Source of the DNA: Bacillota bacterium | GTDB lineage: Bacteria > Bacillota > Sulfobacillia > Sulfobacillales > Sulfobacillaceae | DNA length: 63,303 bases | Assembly (NCBI GenBank): GCA_021799435.1 | Contig: JAJZAN010000007.1 | Coordinates: 1 to 63,303 of the forward strand | Reading direction: 5' to 3' | Shown: piece by piece, positions 16,876-24,373 of the stretch | How the letters are laid out: the number at the start of each line of letters is the position of its first letter | Numbering within the stretch: position 1 is the stretch's first letter | Position numbers and translations under genes: made by a program | The notes under the pieces: generated by a model | The model's database searches: none | What the model was told of the DNA's origin: nothing | Seen by the model: the letters and a program-made list of their open reading frames with translations, nothing else

Positions 16876-17724
16876 TTAATCCGCACTCCTTACAGTGATT
16901 GAGGGTTGCTGCGCCTGACAGCGGGGACAGAAATGACTCGAGCGTCCCCCCACGACGACTCGCTGAATCCGCTGCCGACATCGTCGACAGGGCTTTCCTT
17001 CCCGTCCATACACGTGCAGATAGGCCTGATTTTCTCCTGGATGGCCCAGCGCATCCACGTAGTCCGAGAACGACGTCCCTCGGTGCTCCAAAGACTGCCT
17101 CAACACATGCTTGACAGCCCGCGCCAGCCGCCTCATTTCCTCCACGGTGAGCGATCCCGCCGCCCGCTCCGGATGAATGTTTGCTCGAAACAGCGCTTCA
17201 TCGGCATAAATGTTGCCAAGTCCTGCGATGAGCTGCTGGTTGAGCAAGGCTGTCTTCACTGCCACCCGCCGACCGTGAAATGCGTCCTGCAGGGTCTTCG
17301 TTCCAAAATGGCGGGACAGTGGCTCCACGCCAAGCTGCACGTCGGGTTGAACGCCCTTCGGGACCCAAGCCACCCGCCCAAAGCGGCGAGGGTCGGTGAG
17401 GCGGACCTCCAGGTCCCCAAAGCGCAAAATAAGGTGCGTGTGAATGGGGACGGGCGCCTCTCGTGACTCTGCCACCAGGCGGCCGCTCATGCCCAAATGC
17501 AACAATAGCGCGTCGCCTGTGTCCATGCGGAGAAACAAAAACTTGCCCCTCCGATCTACGGCAATAACCTCGCGGCCACTCAGGAGGTTGGCGATCGCCT
17601 CGGCGTCCGCGGGCGAGCGTTTCACCATGCGAGGATCAATCCTCACCACGGCATCGATGCTCTTGCCGGGAAGCAAACCACCCAAGTAGCTGCGAATGGT
17701 TTCGACCTCGGGTAATTCAGGCAT
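16876..17724 (-). CDS. mutM: Formamidopyrimidine-DNA glycosylase (Fpg)
   Basis: The 282-residue enzyme removes 8-oxoguanine and ring-opened purines. It begins with PELPEVET, the N-terminal proline nucleophile and catalytic glutamate. The catalytic lysine lies in VDRRGKFLF, the ALLHLGMSGRL and GLGNIYADEALF motifs are present, and a C-terminal zinc finger (CRRC ... CPRC) closes the protein. The ATG overlaps the last eight bases of polA, which suggests translational coupling. polA followed by mutM is a common repair arrangement in Firmicutes. Confidence 0.97.
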   Translation of the reverse strand: MPELPEVETIRSYLGGLLPGKSIDAVVRIDPRMVKRSPADAEAIANLLSGREVIAVDRRGKFLFLRMDTGDALLLHLGMSGRLVAESREAPVPIHTHLILRFGDLEVRLTDPRRFGRVAWVPKGVQPDVQLGVEPLSRHFGTKTLQDAFHGRRVAVKTALLNQQLIAGLGNIYADEALFRANIHPERAAGSLTVEEMRRLARAVKHVLRQSLEHRGTSFSDYVDALGHPGENQAYLHVYGREGKPCRRCRQRIQRVVVGGRSSHFCPRCQAQQPSITVRSAD

Positions 17725-20260
17725 GCCGACGCCCCCACGGTTCCATGGCCTCCCAATTTGGGCCGCGCTTGAACTCGATAACCAACGGCACCGATAACGG
17801 AATGGCGTTGGCCATGTGGTTACGGGCCAACTCAACCAGGGCCTCCACCTCGTCGGGCAGCGCATCCCAAATCAACTCGTCGTGCACCTGCAGCAGCATA
17901 TCGCTCTTCAATCCCTGTTCCTTCATCCCCGCATCAATGCGCAGCATGGCTACCTTAATCAAATCGGCCGCACTGCCTTGAATGGCGGTATTCATGGCCA
18001 TGCGCTCAGCATATTGCCGGCGCACATGATTTTTGGACAAGATGTCCGGCAGCAGCCGCCGTCGGCCCAAGATGGTAGACACATATCCTTGACTCCGAGC
18101 CGTATCAATGACCCCGTCAAAGTACCGCTTCAGGTCGGGATAACGGCTGTAGTAGCGCGCAATGTAGTCCTTCGCTTCCGCCCGGCTGACACCGGTATCG
18201 CGGGCCAATCCGAAGTCCGAGATCCCGTAAATGATGCCAAAGTTCACAGCCTTAGCCCGGCTTCGCCAGGTGCTGTCCACCGCTTCAATGGGGATGTTGA
18301 AGATTTCCGACGCCGTGCGGCGGTGGATGTCTTCCTCATCCAAAAAGGCTTGCAGCAGATTGGCGTCGCCCGCCAGATGGGCCAGCACCCGCAGCTCGAT
18401 CTGCGAATAGTCAGCGGCCAACAGGCTCCGGCCGGGCGTCGGGATAAACACGCCTCGGACCCGGCGCCCCAACGGAACCCGCACCGGAATATTTTGCAGG
18501 TTCGGATCGCTGGATGACAACCGCCCCGTGGCTGCCACCGTCTGATGGAACGTGGTATGGATGCGCCCATTAGACTGGATGAGGGGAAGCAAGCCCTCTA
18601 CATAAGTACTTTGAATCTTTACCAATTGTCGATAGGCCAAAATTTGGTCCACGATGGCATGCAGGGGACGCAAAGCCTCCAAGGTGTCCGCGTCCGTGGA
18701 AAAGCCGGTTTTGGTCCTCTTCAATGCCGGAAGACCGAGCCGGTCAAACAGAATCTCCCCTAGCTGGCGCTGCGAGTTGATGTTGAACTCCGCCCCGGCC
18801 AACTCATAAATGGCCTTTTCTGTCTCTGCGATGGATGCGGTCAGCTCTCGCCCCAGCTTCTCGAGACCATCCCGATCCACCAGCACGCCCACGGCTTCCA
18901 TGGATGCGAGCACCTTGGCTAAAGGAAGCTCCACCTCCCTATAGAGACGTTCCAAGCTTCGCTCTCGCAACAGCTCCTGCTGGATTTCACTCAGTGCCCA
19001 GATAGCGGCGGCGCCTTTTGGCCCCTCAACCTCACCCACTTGGATCCCGGCATCGCCGGCCAGAGCCCAGAGGCCATAGTCCTTCCGCTCCGAGTCGAGC
19101 AGGTACGCTTCGAGCTTCACATCGGCTGCAAAAATAGGGAGCTCCAACCCTTCCTGGAAGGCCTCGCGATACGCCTCCTTGACGCCCCATGCAACCAGCG
19201 GCACGGATGGATAATCGCCCCGCTCGCGTCCAACGGCCACCTCTTGGCGAGCATCGAAAATCCACAAGACGTGGCCGTCATCATAAGCTGAATACAATGC
19301 GTTGGCATCCCACAGAAGTTCGGACTCCTCTACCACCTTGGGCGCCACCAGAGCCCGCCCGGGTTGAGGCGTTTGGCTTGGCGTTTTGGCGGTTTCCCCA
19401 AATCCCAAACGCCGGCGGATGGCCGACAGCTCCAGCTCGTCGAGAAGCTGGTGCAAGTCCTCTCCTATCCTCCACTGGAAAGGTTCCTCAATTGGCGGCC
19501 ATTCAACCGGCACCTCGGTCACGATGGTTGCTAGATCGCGATAGCGGCGAGCGTCATGCTCGTGGCCGCGAAGAGCGTTCTTCCACCGCGTATTGTCGAT
19601 GCTGTCGAGGTTGGCAATGATGGCCTCCACAGACCCATAACGGTCCATCAGCGCCAAGGCCGACTTTTGACCGATGCCCGCAACCCCGGGGATATTGTCG
19701 GATCCATCCCCCATCAACCCCTTGAGGTCGGGTACCTGCTCCGGCCAAACGCCCATTTTGGCCTTGACTCCGTCGCGATCCATGCGGTCCAGATCGGAGA
19801 TCCCAGTTCGCGAGGTCAAAAGCACGGTGATATCCTCGTCCACCAACTGCAACAGGTCCCGATCTCCCGTGACAATGAGGGATTGGTATCCGCGCGACGT
19901 TCCCATACGGGCCAAGGTGCCTAGGGTGTCGTCCGCCTCGAACCCGCCTATGGACAGCACAGGAACCCCAAGCCGCTCCAGTAGTTGCCTTAGCCATGGC
20001 ATTTGCTGGCGAAAGTCATCCGGAGCCTCTTCACGCTGGGCTTTATATTCCGCGTATTGCTCGTGTCGGAAGGTGGCTTGGGGAGCGTCAAACACGACCA
20101 CCACGCGGTCGGGATGTTCGTTTTCGACCACCTTCATCAGCATCGACGCAAACCCGTGAATAGCTCCTGTGGGCACTCCAGCCCGCGTGGTGAGAGGCGG
20201 AAGCGCGTGGTACGCACGAAACAGCAAGCTATGACCGTCAATTAATAGTTGGGTCGGCAT
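17717..20260 (-). CDS. polA: DNA polymerase I
   Basis: The 847-residue polymerase has an N-terminal 5'-3' exonuclease (IDGHSLLFRAYHAL, then GFEADDTLGTLA, TGDRDLLQL and GDGSDNIPGVAGIG). A central 3'-5' exonuclease-like region follows, then a family A polymerase domain (DYSQIELRVLAHLAGD, RSRAKAVNFGIIYGIS, LQVHDELIWDA). The central region lacks a visible DxE metal site, so proofreading is probably inactive, as in Bacillus and Thermus enzymes. It functions in repair and Okazaki fragment processing. I chose the ATG at 20260; AGGAG lies eleven bases upstream. It heads the repair operon with mutM. Confidence 0.97.
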   Translation of the reverse strand: MPTQLLIDGHSLLFRAYHALPPLTTRAGVPTGAIHGFASMLMKVVENEHPDRVVVVFDAPQATFRHEQYAEYKAQREEAPDDFRQQMPWLRQLLERLGVPVLSIGGFEADDTLGTLARMGTSRGYQSLIVTGDRDLLQLVDEDITVLLTSRTGISDLDRMDRDGVKAKMGVWPEQVPDLKGLMGDGSDNIPGVAGIGQKSALALMDRYGSVEAIIANLDSIDNTRWKNALRGHEHDARRYRDLATIVTEVPVEWPPIEEPFQWRIGEDLHQLLDELELSAIRRRLGFGETAKTPSQTPQPGRALVAPKVVEESELLWDANALYSAYDDGHVLWIFDARQEVAVGRERGDYPSVPLVAWGVKEAYREAFQEGLELPIFAADVKLEAYLLDSERKDYGLWALAGDAGIQVGEVEGPKGAAAIWALSEIQQELLRERSLERLYREVELPLAKVLASMEAVGVLVDRDGLEKLGRELTASIAETEKAIYELAGAEFNINSQRQLGEILFDRLGLPALKRTKTGFSTDADTLEALRPLHAIVDQILAYRQLVKIQSTYVEGLLPLIQSNGRIHTTFHQTVAATGRLSSSDPNLQNIPVRVPLGRRVRGVFIPTPGRSLLAADYSQIELRVLAHLAGDANLLQAFLDEEDIHRRTASEIFNIPIEAVDSTWRSRAKAVNFGIIYGISDFGLARDTGVSRAEAKDYIARYYSRYPDLKRYFDGVIDTARSQGYVSTILGRRRLLPDILSKNHVRRQYAERMAMNTAIQGSAADLIKVAMLRIDAGMKEQGLKSDMLLQVHDELIWDALPDEVEALVELARNHMANAIPLSVPLVIEFKRGPNWEAMEPWGRRHA

Positions 20261-20408
20261 ACCGGGGGAGACTCCTCTGACTCTGTATTTTGTCCCGAGT
20301 GCTTGCCGGCAGACGCATGATGAAACCGGCAATGTTATAGTCTATGTTAGCAAATGCGTAACCGCCGAGACAAGCGACGAGGCGGACTTCGTCTTGGGGA
20401 GTGGAAGC

Positions 20409-21089
20409 GTGGCGCACTGGTATTTAATTCATGGAGCGGCTTCATCGCGGTTGACGTGGACTAAGCAGCTCCGGGCACTGGCGTCGGTAGAGCGGGCCGC
20501 ACTGCCGGCTTTGGAGCATGTTTCGCCTGCGGACCTGATCGAAGCATGGGCAGACTGGTGCCTGGAACATTTAACCCAGCCTTCCATAATCGTGGGACAT
20601 TCGATGGGTGGAGCCATTGCGCAAACCATGGCCCTAAAGAACCCTGGTTTAGTGCAGGGGCTTGTGTTGGCAGGGACGGGGCCCCATCTTCCCGTCAATC
20701 CCGACTTGATCACGGCCCTAAGCGAAGAGCCGGACAAAGCCTTGAGCCGAATTACCCGCTGGTCGCTAGCTAAAACGGCCGATTCCACTCTGTTGGAACG
20801 AAGCCTTGAACAGGTGAAGAGTATCGATCCCAACCGAGCCCAACGGGAATTCTTGGCTTGCACCTATTTTGACGTGCGGGCCGAATTGAGCCAGATCACC
20901 TGCCCTAAGGCCGTTATCGCCGGCGCGGAGGACCGCATGACGCCCGCAGCGCTGACCGACTTGTTTAGGCAGGCATGGCCTGAGGCTCCTTATTTCACGA
21001 TTCCGGGGGCTGGTCACATGATGATGCTCGAACAACCGGAACGGTTTAACGAAGCGCTGGCGCAAATTGCTGATCAATTTAACTGGTAG
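20409..21089 (+). CDS. Alpha/beta hydrolase
   Basis: The 226-residue protein is a compact alpha/beta-fold hydrolase. The oxyanion region is WYLIHGAASSRLTW, the nucleophile elbow is GHSMGG (Ser near residue 75), the acid is probably the Asp in AGAEDRMTP, and the histidine lies in PGAGHMMMLEQPERF. It could be an esterase, lactonase or haloperoxidase-like enzyme; the substrate is not evident. The GTG at 20409 follows GGGGAGTGG. It is divergent from polA, and its last 11 bases overlap those of the convergent ArsR-type regulator. Confidence 0.85.
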   Translation: MAHWYLIHGAASSRLTWTKQLRALASVERAALPALEHVSPADLIEAWADWCLEHLTQPSIIVGHSMGGAIAQTMALKNPGLVQGLVLAGTGPHLPVNPDLITALSEEPDKALSRITRWSLAKTADSTLLERSLEQVKSIDPNRAQREFLACTYFDVRAELSQITCPKAVIAGAEDRMTPAALTDLFRQAWPEAPYFTIPGAGHMMMLEQPERFNEALAQIADQFNW

Positions 21090-21510
21090 GTTTTCGGGAT
21101 AAGCCCACGTTCACCGACACAGCCTGCAGACGGCCCCTCATTTCGCCATGGGAGCTCTGCCACCGATACAGAAGGGCTTTGATCTCGTTCACCAACTGTC
21201 CAGTCTCGGCGACGCTGAGCCATAAGTCCATAGACATATCGAGCAGGTCGGCTTGAGGCGGATGAAGTCCGGCTGGCGCCTGAGCGGCAGCCAGACGATA
21301 TCGCTTGTCCACCCCGCCGGTTGCATTGGGGATGTCATCGCTGTCTAGAACTCCACCGGCGACCAGCCGTTGCAAATGGTAATGGGCATTGCCCACGGTG
21401 GCCCCCAGTTCCAGGGCCACCTCTTTGGCCGTCAGAGGGCGATCCATGACCAGAGCGACCATTCGTTCGCGCAATGGGTGAATCAAAAGCTTCCGGGTAT
21501 CTTCAGGCAT
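21079..21510 (-). CDS. ArsR-like winged-helix transcriptional regulator
   Basis: The 143-residue protein has an N-terminal winged helix-turn-helix (LIHPLRERMVALVMDRPLTAKEVALELGATVGNAHYHLQRL) like the ArsR/HTH_20 group, with a recognition helix near residues 40-53. No metal-binding cysteines are visible. The C-terminal helical part (QADLLDMSMDLWLSVAETGQLVNEIKALLYRW) probably dimerises or binds an effector. It lies downstream of the tRNA-Leu terminator and is convergent with the hydrolase. The target is unknown. Confidence 0.75.
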   Translation of the reverse strand: MPEDTRKLLIHPLRERMVALVMDRPLTAKEVALELGATVGNAHYHLQRLVAGGVLDSDDIPNATGGVDKRYRLAAAQAPAGLHPPQADLLDMSMDLWLSVAETGQLVNEIKALLYRWQSSHGEMRGRLQAVSVNVGLSRKPTS

Positions 21511-21533
21511 ATGGTCACTCCTGTTCCGATAAT

Positions 21534-21558
21534 AAAAAGCGGCCCGTGAAGGGCCGCT
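21534..21558 (-). terminator. Intrinsic terminator after tRNA-Leu
   Basis: AGCGGCCC (21538-21545) and GGGCCGCT (21551-21558) form an 8-bp stem. Read on the minus strand it is followed by TTTTT. It ends the tRNA transcript, seven bases past its CCA end. Confidence 0.9.
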
Positions 21559-21565
21559 AATCTTT

Positions 21566-21653
21566 TGGTGCCGAAGGCCGGACTTGAACCGGCACGAGGG
21601 ATCACCTCACGCGATTTTGAGTCGCGCGCGTCTGCCTATTCCGCCACTTCGGC
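21566..21653 (-). tRNA. tRNA-Leu (anticodon CAA)
   Basis: The acceptor stem GCCGAAG pairs with CTTCGGC, followed by discriminator A and an encoded CCA. The anticodon stem CGCGA/TCGCG holds loop CTCAAAA, giving anticodon CAA, which reads UUG. A long variable arm (TGAGGTGATCCCTCG) is typical of leucine tRNA, and the T arm contains GGTTCAAGTCC. The gene is 88 bases and single, transcribed from its own promoter, with a terminator right behind. Confidence 0.97.
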
Positions 21654-21665
21654 GCCGACTAGATC

Positions 21666-21694
21666 ATTATATCGAAGGTCGGCCTCCATTTCAA
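21666..21694 (-). promoter_or_regulatory. Promoter of tRNA-Leu
   Basis: On the minus strand TTGAAA (21694-21689), a 17-base spacer and TATAAT (21671-21666) form a near-consensus promoter starting about six bases before the mature tRNA. It occupies the gap after the glnA stop codon. Confidence 0.8.
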
Positions 21695-21698
21695 GTGG

Positions 21699-23114
21699 TT
21701 AACTGTTGAAGTAGAGTTCAAACTCCATCGGATGGGGCCGCAGGTTGACCACATCCACCTCATTCTTGCGCTTGAAGTCAATCCAAGTCTGTACGACATC
21801 CTCAGTAAACACGTTTCCCGCCGTCAACCATTCGTGATCGCGCTGCAGATGGTCGAGTGCTTCCCCGAGCGACCCGGGAACACTGCCGATTTCTTCCAGC
21901 TCGGCTGGACTTAAGGCGTAGATGTTGCGGTCCACGGGACCAAAACCGAGTTTGACCGGATCCAGTTTCTTTTGAATCCCATCCAATCCCGCCAACAAAA
22001 TGGCGGCAAACGCCAAATACGGATTCGAGGTCGCATCCGGCGTCCGGAACTCGATGCGGCTGGCCTTAGGCGAAACGGACTTTGGAATGCGGATTGCAGC
22101 CGAGCGGTTGCCATGCGAGAACACGATGTTGACCGGCGCCTCATAGCCTGGAACAAGGCGGCGGTATGAGTTCGTCGACGGGTTAGTCAGGGCCAACAGA
22201 GCGGGTGCATGGTGAAGAATCCCGGCAATGTAATGCAGAGCCAGCGGCGAGAGGTGCGCATAGCCCGATTCATCAAAAAACAACGGTTCTTGACCCTTCC
22301 ACAACGATTGGTGCACATGCATGCCGTTGCCGTTGTCGCCGAAAAGCGGTTTGGGCATGAAGGTAATCGCCTTACCATGCTGAAACGCCACGTTTTTCAA
22401 GATGTATTTGTACATCATAACCGTATCAGCCTGGCGGGTCAGGGTCGAAAACCGCAAGTCGATTTCCCCTTGGCCTCCGCTGGCAACCTCATGATGGTGC
22501 ATTTCCACCCGGATCCCCACAGCTTGCAGAGCCTTAACCATGGCCGTGCGGATGTGGTGCGTTTGGTCAACTGGGCTGGGCGGAAAGTAACCTTCCTTGG
22601 GGCGGATAGTTAATCCGAGTCCGCCTTCCTTGCCGGAGTTCCAGTAACCTTCGGACGAGTCTAAGTGGTAAAAAGCTTCATGGCCCTGATTGGAAAAACG
22701 CGCGGAATCAAACAAAAAGAACTCCAATTCCGGGCCCCAGAATGAGGTGTCCGCAATGCCCGTGGACTTGAGGTATGCCTCAGCTCGGCGTGCAATCTGG
22801 CGCGGGTCCCGCTCATATGGCACCCCGTCGGGGTCCGTAACATCACAGATAATACTTAGGGTGGGGACGTTGTGAAACTGGTCGACTACAGCTGTTTCGG
22901 GGTCCGGAACCATGATCATGTCGCTCTCTTCGATGCCGCGAAACCCCCGAATTGAGGACCCATCGAAGGGAATGCCGCGGGTCAGCGTCTCTTCGTCGAT
23001 TTCCGATACCGGCAAGGTGACGTGCTGCCACGTCCCCGGCAAATCCACAATGTGAAAGTCCACCATTTCAATGTTCTTTTCCTTAATTAGCCGTAAAACA
23101 TCCTCAACCTTCAC
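21699..23114 (-). CDS. glnA: Glutamine synthetase type I
   Basis: The 471-residue enzyme makes glutamine from glutamate, ammonia and ATP. Conserved blocks are FDGSSIRGFRGIEESDM, FWGPELEFFLFD, NGNGMHVHQSLW, NPSTNSYRRLVPGYEAPV and RIEFRTPD. The length, the STGIADTSFWGPELEFF region and a tyrosine at 399 (RNIYALSPAEL), aligned with the adenylylated Tyr of the E. coli enzyme, place it nearer the GSI-beta group than the 444-residue GSI-alpha enzyme of Bacillus. Whether an adenylyltransferase exists in this organism is unknown. The GTG at 23114 follows GGAGGGG. Its promoter carries a long imperfect inverted repeat. Confidence 0.95.
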   Translation of the reverse strand: MKVEDVLRLIKEKNIEMVDFHIVDLPGTWQHVTLPVSEIDEETLTRGIPFDGSSIRGFRGIEESDMIMVPDPETAVVDQFHNVPTLSIICDVTDPDGVPYERDPRQIARRAEAYLKSTGIADTSFWGPELEFFLFDSARFSNQGHEAFYHLDSSEGYWNSGKEGGLGLTIRPKEGYFPPSPVDQTHHIRTAMVKALQAVGIRVEMHHHEVASGGQGEIDLRFSTLTRQADTVMMYKYILKNVAFQHGKAITFMPKPLFGDNGNGMHVHQSLWKGQEPLFFDESGYAHLSPLALHYIAGILHHAPALLALTNPSTNSYRRLVPGYEAPVNIVFSHGNRSAAIRIPKSVSPKASRIEFRTPDATSNPYLAFAAILLAGLDGIQKKLDPVKLGFGPVDRNIYALSPAELEEIGSVPGSLGEALDHLQRDHEWLTAGNVFTEDVVQTWIDFKRKNEVDVVNLRPHPMEFELYFNS

Positions 23115-23181
23115 AATATGTCCCCTCCGTTTGTCCGGTTCTCTGTCAGGTTTGCCCGCAAAATCTAACAAACACAATCCG

Positions 23182-23211
23182 ATTATATGAATACCTGCGA
23201 AAAGGTGTCAA
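23182..23211 (-). promoter_or_regulatory. Sigma-A promoter of glnA
   Basis: On the minus strand TTGACA (23211-23206), an 18-base spacer and TATAAT (23187-23182) match the consensus exactly, about 68 bases before the GTG start. Confidence 0.85.
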
Positions 23212-23244
23212 TTCACAATGTAAGTTTCTCCGTGAAAGTTGACA
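23206..23244. promoter_or_regulatory. Candidate operator over the glnA -35
   Basis: An imperfect inverted repeat has outer arms TGTCAA (23206-23211) and TTGACA (23239-23244) and inner arms TTCAC (23212-23216) and GTGAA (23232-23236). One arm is the -35 hexamer itself, so a bound protein would block or recruit polymerase. It does not fit the GlnR/TnrA consensus spacing. Confidence 0.45.
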
Positions 23245-23255
23245 GATTGGACGAA

Positions 23256-24197
23256 TTACTCCCGGTGCGCCGTGACAGCCACCGCCAAAGCACCCTTCAA
23301 GCCCGAATCGCCACCCAATTGAGCCGGAACCAGCTCCACCACCGCTGCCATCGTTTTCAGCGACCAGAGGGTCGCCGCATTCCACACTCGTTCCCGATAG
23401 GTGGCCGGCGCATGGGTAGCCACGCCGCCTCCCAAAATAATCTTCTCCGGATTGAACAAATCTATTAAATATGACAGGCCCAGACCGAGCCGATCCGCTG
23501 CTTCCTCAATAATGGCGCGGCACACGGCGTCCCCCGCCTCATAGCCGTCAAACACGTCTTTGGTCTCTACGGCCTCAAGACGCGTCAAGTAGGCGCTCTG
23601 AGGCTGTTTGGCCTGCCCCTGCCGACGGATGGCAGTGCCGGACGCCATACTCTCCAAGCACCCCTTGTGTCCTGCGGGGCACTCGGGTCCGGACGGATCC
23701 ATCACGATATGTCCGAATTCGCCCGCATTGCCGCGCGAACCGGCATAAAGACGGCCGCTCGCCACGATGCCGGCCCCAATCCCGGTGGAAACCGTCACAT
23801 AGATGCAGTTCTCGGTGCCACGACCGGCCCCGTACAGCCATTCTCCCAGCCCGGCGGCGGTGGCGTCATTTTGAACCGAAACGGGGAGATTCAGCCGGGA
23901 AGCGAGCCCCGTCTCCCAATTCAATCCCATCCAGCTGTGCAGGTTGCTGGTCTCCAAAAGGCGCGGGCCGTCCAAAGGCCCCGGCGACCCCAGCCCTAAT
24001 CGCATCAGTTGGCCGCGCTCCACCCCAGTCTCCGACACCAGTTGATTGACCGTCTCGGCGATGTGATCCAAAACCTTATCCTGAGACCACGCGGTGTCAG
24101 TAGACAAGACCGATGTTCCCAAAAACCCGCCCGACTCTTCCCCGATACCCACGGCAATTTTTGTGCCGCCGACGTCCACTGCCACGTATTTCCTCAC
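23256..24197 (-). CDS. glk: ROK-family glucokinase
   Basis: The 313-residue kinase phosphorylates glucose to glucose 6-phosphate. The N-terminal phosphate loop is VAVDVGGTKIAVGI, the sugar-binding segment is VSVQNDATAAGLGEW, and a second ATP motif is TVSTGIGAGIV. The ROK zinc motif appears as GHIVMDPSGPECPAGHKGCLES, with one cysteine of the usual CxCG replaced (CPAGHKGC). Most ROK members act on glucose; N-acetyl sugars are possible. It is divergent from the pentose-phosphate operon, whose substrate it would supply, and lies downstream of no same-strand gene within 170 bases. Confidence 0.9.
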   Translation of the reverse strand: MRKYVAVDVGGTKIAVGIGEESGGFLGTSVLSTDTAWSQDKVLDHIAETVNQLVSETGVERGQLMRLGLGSPGPLDGPRLLETSNLHSWMGLNWETGLASRLNLPVSVQNDATAAGLGEWLYGAGRGTENCIYVTVSTGIGAGIVASGRLYAGSRGNAGEFGHIVMDPSGPECPAGHKGCLESMASGTAIRRQGQAKQPQSAYLTRLEAVETKDVFDGYEAGDAVCRAIIEEAADRLGLGLSYLIDLFNPEKIILGGGVATHAPATYRERVWNAATLWSLKTMAAVVELVPAQLGGDSGLKGALAVAVTAHRE

Positions 24198-24253
24198 CGG
24201 TCATCCTCCCCATGGTATACGCCCGCCTAAATCCGGTCCTGTCCGCCCTCGGA

Positions 24254-24268
24254 CAGTCAGTTTGACTG
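24254..24268. promoter_or_regulatory. Palindrome upstream of the pentose-phosphate promoter
   Basis: CAGTCA-GTT-TGACTG is a perfect 6-bp inverted repeat that ends seven bases before the -35 of the tkt promoter. Its position suits an activator or a repressor of the divergent glk-tkt region. Confidence 0.35.
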
Positions 24269-24275
24269 GGTCGCG

Positions 24276-24304
24276 TTGCCAGTATGAACCATGTTCTCTA
24301 CAAT
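24276..24304 (+). promoter_or_regulatory. Sigma-A promoter of the pentose-phosphate operon
   Basis: TTGCCA (24276-24281), a 17-base spacer and TACAAT (24299-24304) form a good vegetative promoter about 70 bases before the transketolase ATG. No other promoter is obvious before 34057. Confidence 0.7.
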
Positions 24305-24325
24305 AACCCTAAGAAAACGAAACGT

Positions 24326-24352
24326 CCGGGTCAACACGAGAGTTTGACCCGG
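24326..24352 (+). promoter_or_regulatory. Perfect 9-bp inverted repeat in the tkt leader
   Basis: CCGGGTCAA and TTGACCCGG, separated by nine bases, lie just after the expected transcription start and two bases before the GGAGGAGG ribosome site. As DNA it would be a roadblock operator; as RNA it would fold next to the ribosome site. Confidence 0.55.
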
Positions 24353-24373
24353 CCGGAGGAGGCGCCTGGGTAT

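Noticed and set aside
23115-23255. GlnR/TnrA box (TGTNA-N7-TNACA) upstream of glnA
   Set aside because: TGTCAA and TTGACA arms exist but are 27 bases apart instead of seven.
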